A DNA stretch of 41,941 nucleotides from contig JAXDKT010000006.1 of assembly GCA_034666965.1 (NCBI GenBank), positions 1 to 41,941 of the forward strand. Direction: 5' to 3'. Both the position numbers and the translations under genes were made by a program. The DNA is from Chersky-267 sp034666965 (GTDB lineage Bacteria; Chloroflexota; Limnocylindria; Limnocylindrales; CSP1-4). This document shows, piece by piece, positions 40,457 through 41,941 of the stretch; positions within the stretch are counted from its first letter, which is position 1, and the number at the start of each line of letters is the position of its first letter. Under the pieces are notes generated by a model that worked only from the letters and a program-made list of their open reading frames with translations, did no database searches and was not told where the DNA came from.

Positions 40457-41941
40457 CGATCGCGACGCGCTCTGCCGGCGCCCGGAGCGCGCGCACGAGC
40501 CGGTCGAGAGCGGGCGGCGTCGTGGCCGAGATCGCCGCGCGGCGGCTGGCCGACCTGGCTCCGGAGCTTGCGGCCCTGAGCCGGACCGAGCTCGCCCGGG
40601 CCGCTGCCGCCGCTCCGCCGCCGCGCGATCTCGTCGAGCGGCTGGCTCGCCCGGGGCTCCACCTGATCGCCGAGGTCAAACGCCGGTCGCCGTCGGCCGG
40701 TGCCATCGTCGGGCCCGATGACGATCCCGTGCGCCGCGCCCGGGCCTACGAGCGTGGAGGCGCGTCCGCGATCTCGGTCCTGTGCGAGCCACACTGGTTC
40801 GGTGGCTCGATCGCCGACCTGACGGCCGTCCGGACGGCGGTCGGCGTGCCGGTCCTGGCCAAGGAGTTCATCGTCGACCCGCGCCAGCTAGCGCTGCTGC
40901 GCGCCGCCGGCGCCGACGCGGTGCTCCTTCTCGCGGTTCTTCACCCGGCTCGCCGGCTGAGCGCCCTGGTCGACGCCGCGCTCGACCTCGGGCTCGAGCC
41001 CCTGGTCGAGGCGCACGATGCCCGCGAGCTGGAGCGGGCGCTCGGGACCCGTGCTCGGGTCGTCGGGATCAACAACCGCGACCTGCGCACGCTCGAGGTG
41101 GATCCCGAGCGGGCGGTCCGTCTCCACGAGCTCGTGCCCGGGGACCGGATCGCCGTCGCCGAATCGGGTGTCCGCGAGCCCGCCACCGTCGCCGGCTGGC
41201 GCGCGGTCGGGTTCGACGCCGCTCTCGTCGGCGAGGCGTTGATGCGCTCGCTCGACCCGGCCGCCGCCGCGCGGGCGTTCGTCGCCGCGGGCGCGTCGCC
41301 GGTCGACCCGGCCGTCGCCGACCGGATCCCGTTGGTCAAGATCTGCGGAATCACCGACCCGCCCGGCGTCGAAGCCGCGGTCCGCGCCGGGGCCGACGCG
41401 ATCGGCCTCAACCTGGTTCCCGGCACGCCCCGGGCCCTGGTGATCGAAGAGGCGATCGAGCTGGCCCGGCTGGCCCGCGCGATCGCCCCGGCGGTGCGGC
41501 GGCCGCTCATCGTCGCGGTGACTGCCGACGCCGGTGAGGCTCGCCTGGCCGAGATCGTCGCGGCCGTGGACCCGGACGCCGTCCAGCTCAACGGCAGCGA
41601 GCCGCCCGAGCTCGTCCGCCGGGTCGCTCGACCGACCTGGAAGGTCCTCCATCTGCCGGCCGCCGCCCCGGAGGACCTCGCCTCGCCGGTCGCCGCCGCC
41701 GTTGCTCTCGGCCGGGCGTTCCTGGCCGCCGGCGCCGAGCGGCTTCTGCTCGACACGGCTGGCGGTCCCTATCCGGGTGGGACCGGCACCCGGGTGGCCT
41801 CGCCGCTCGCGGCCGCCGTGGCCCGCGAGCTGCCGGTGATCCTCGCCGGGGGTCTCGATCCGGGCAACGTGGCGGACGCCGTCCTGGGCGTCCCGGCCCT
41901 CGGCGTCGTTGTCGCCTCGGGCGTCGAGCGGCCGCGGCCGA
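40453..41941 (+). CDS. trpCF: Indole-3-glycerol-phosphate synthase / phosphoribosylanthranilate isomerase fusion (3' partial)
   Basis: The frame stays open from the ATG at 40453 to the window end, at least 496 codons, so both domains are in one polypeptide. Residues up to about 285 are TrpC: LHLIAEVKRRSPSAGAIV (catalytic Lys), VPVLAKEFIVD, VVGINNRDLRTLEVD, AVAESGVREP. From about 295 comes TrpF: LVKICGITDPPGVEAA (catalytic Cys), VQLNGSEPPE, RLLLDTAGGPYPGGTGT and PVILAGGLDPGNVADAV. Three canonical TrpF positions are altered: the usual QLHG is QLNG, the GVDxSSGVE segment reads GVVVASGVE, and the SPR loop is TPR. It overlaps trpD by 4 nt. trpB and trpA may follow beyond the window. Confidence 0.92.
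   Translation, partial: MTIATRSAGARSARTSRSRAGGVVAEIAARRLADLAPELAALSRTELARAAAAAPPPRDLVERLARPGLHLIAEVKRRSPSAGAIVGPDDDPVRRARAYERGGASAISVLCEPHWFGGSIADLTAVRTAVGVPVLAKEFIVDPRQLALLRAAGADAVLLLAVLHPARRLSALVDAALDLGLEPLVEAHDARELERALGTRARVVGINNRDLRTLEVDPERAVRLHELVPGDRIAVAESGVREPATVAGWRAVGFDAALVGEALMRSLDPAAAARAFVAAGASPVDPAVADRIPLVKICGITDPPGVEAAVRAGADAIGLNLVPGTPRALVIEEAIELARLARAIAPAVRRPLIVAVTADAGEARLAEIVAAVDPDAVQLNGSEPPELVRRVARPTWKVLHLPAAAPEDLASPVAAAVALGRAFLAAGAERLLLDTAGGPYPGGTGTRVASPLAAAVARELPVILAGGLDPGNVADAVLGVPALGVVVASGVERPRP

Overview
The window is very GC-rich (about 70% by eye) bacterial chromosome with dense gene packing and many 4-bp start/stop overlaps. The gene set suggests a Chloroflexota bacterium, possibly of the Limnocylindria/Ellin6529 type: a class I lysyl-tRNA synthetase, a type III pantothenate kinase, a K+-independent H+-pyrophosphatase, a T-box in front of the trp operon and a GntR-controlled sugar ABC locus. 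This placement is inferred from gene content only. No phage, transposon, CRISPR or toxin/defence gene was found, and no wholly new system can be demonstrated. The most unusual parts are a lepB/complex-I-like membrane operon, apparently leaderless promoters, and the RNA leaders of trpE and greA.

Layout. 1-394: degenerate GC-rich tandem repeats. 395-2088: an unknown protein paired with a P-loop/DRTGG protein. 2124-9116: a carbohydrate locus, with a GH4 glycosidase on the minus strand divergent from gntR, then a lipoprotein solute-binding protein, two permeases and a BadF-type sugar kinase. No ABC ATPase is present in the window. 9173-14399 (minus): a CoA-precursor cluster of panC, panB, coaBC and coaX, interrupted by a DUF4349 lipoprotein. 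14524-19390 (plus): an unknown protein, an AzgA-type purine permease with a structured leader, an M16 zinc protease with a TPR-like partner, and ndk. 19420-22732 (minus): a translationally coupled operon of signal peptidase I and two membrane proteins, the last resembling NuoN/NuoM antiporter subunits.

22802-24886: an envelope protein with Ig-like domains and a TolB-like propeller. 25088-29297: hppA, uppP, argR and greA. 29375-32937: coupled lysS (class I) and serS, then an RDD membrane protein. 33106-33193: tRNA-Ser(UGA). 33316-36563: a small cysteine protein, a GGDEF/HD-GYP sensor with altered motifs, and a secreted proline-rich protein with a C-terminal membrane anchor. 36577 to the end: a sigma-70-like promoter, a tryptophan T-box (specifier UGG) and trpE-trpG-trpD-trpC/trpF, every junction overlapping by 4 bp. 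The last gene is a TrpC-TrpF fusion cut by the window edge.

Regulation. Recurrent -10 hexamers are TAGGAT, TAGACT, TACCAT, TAGATT and TACACT. Three promoters (for hppA, greA and trpE) have good -35 boxes at 17-18 bp spacing. Others lie 6-9 nt before the start codon with no Shine-Dalgarno, consistent with leaderless mRNAs. Several intergenic hairpins are long and GC-rich but lack a U-tract. Long open frames antisense to most genes are by-products of GC-biased codon use and are not annotated.
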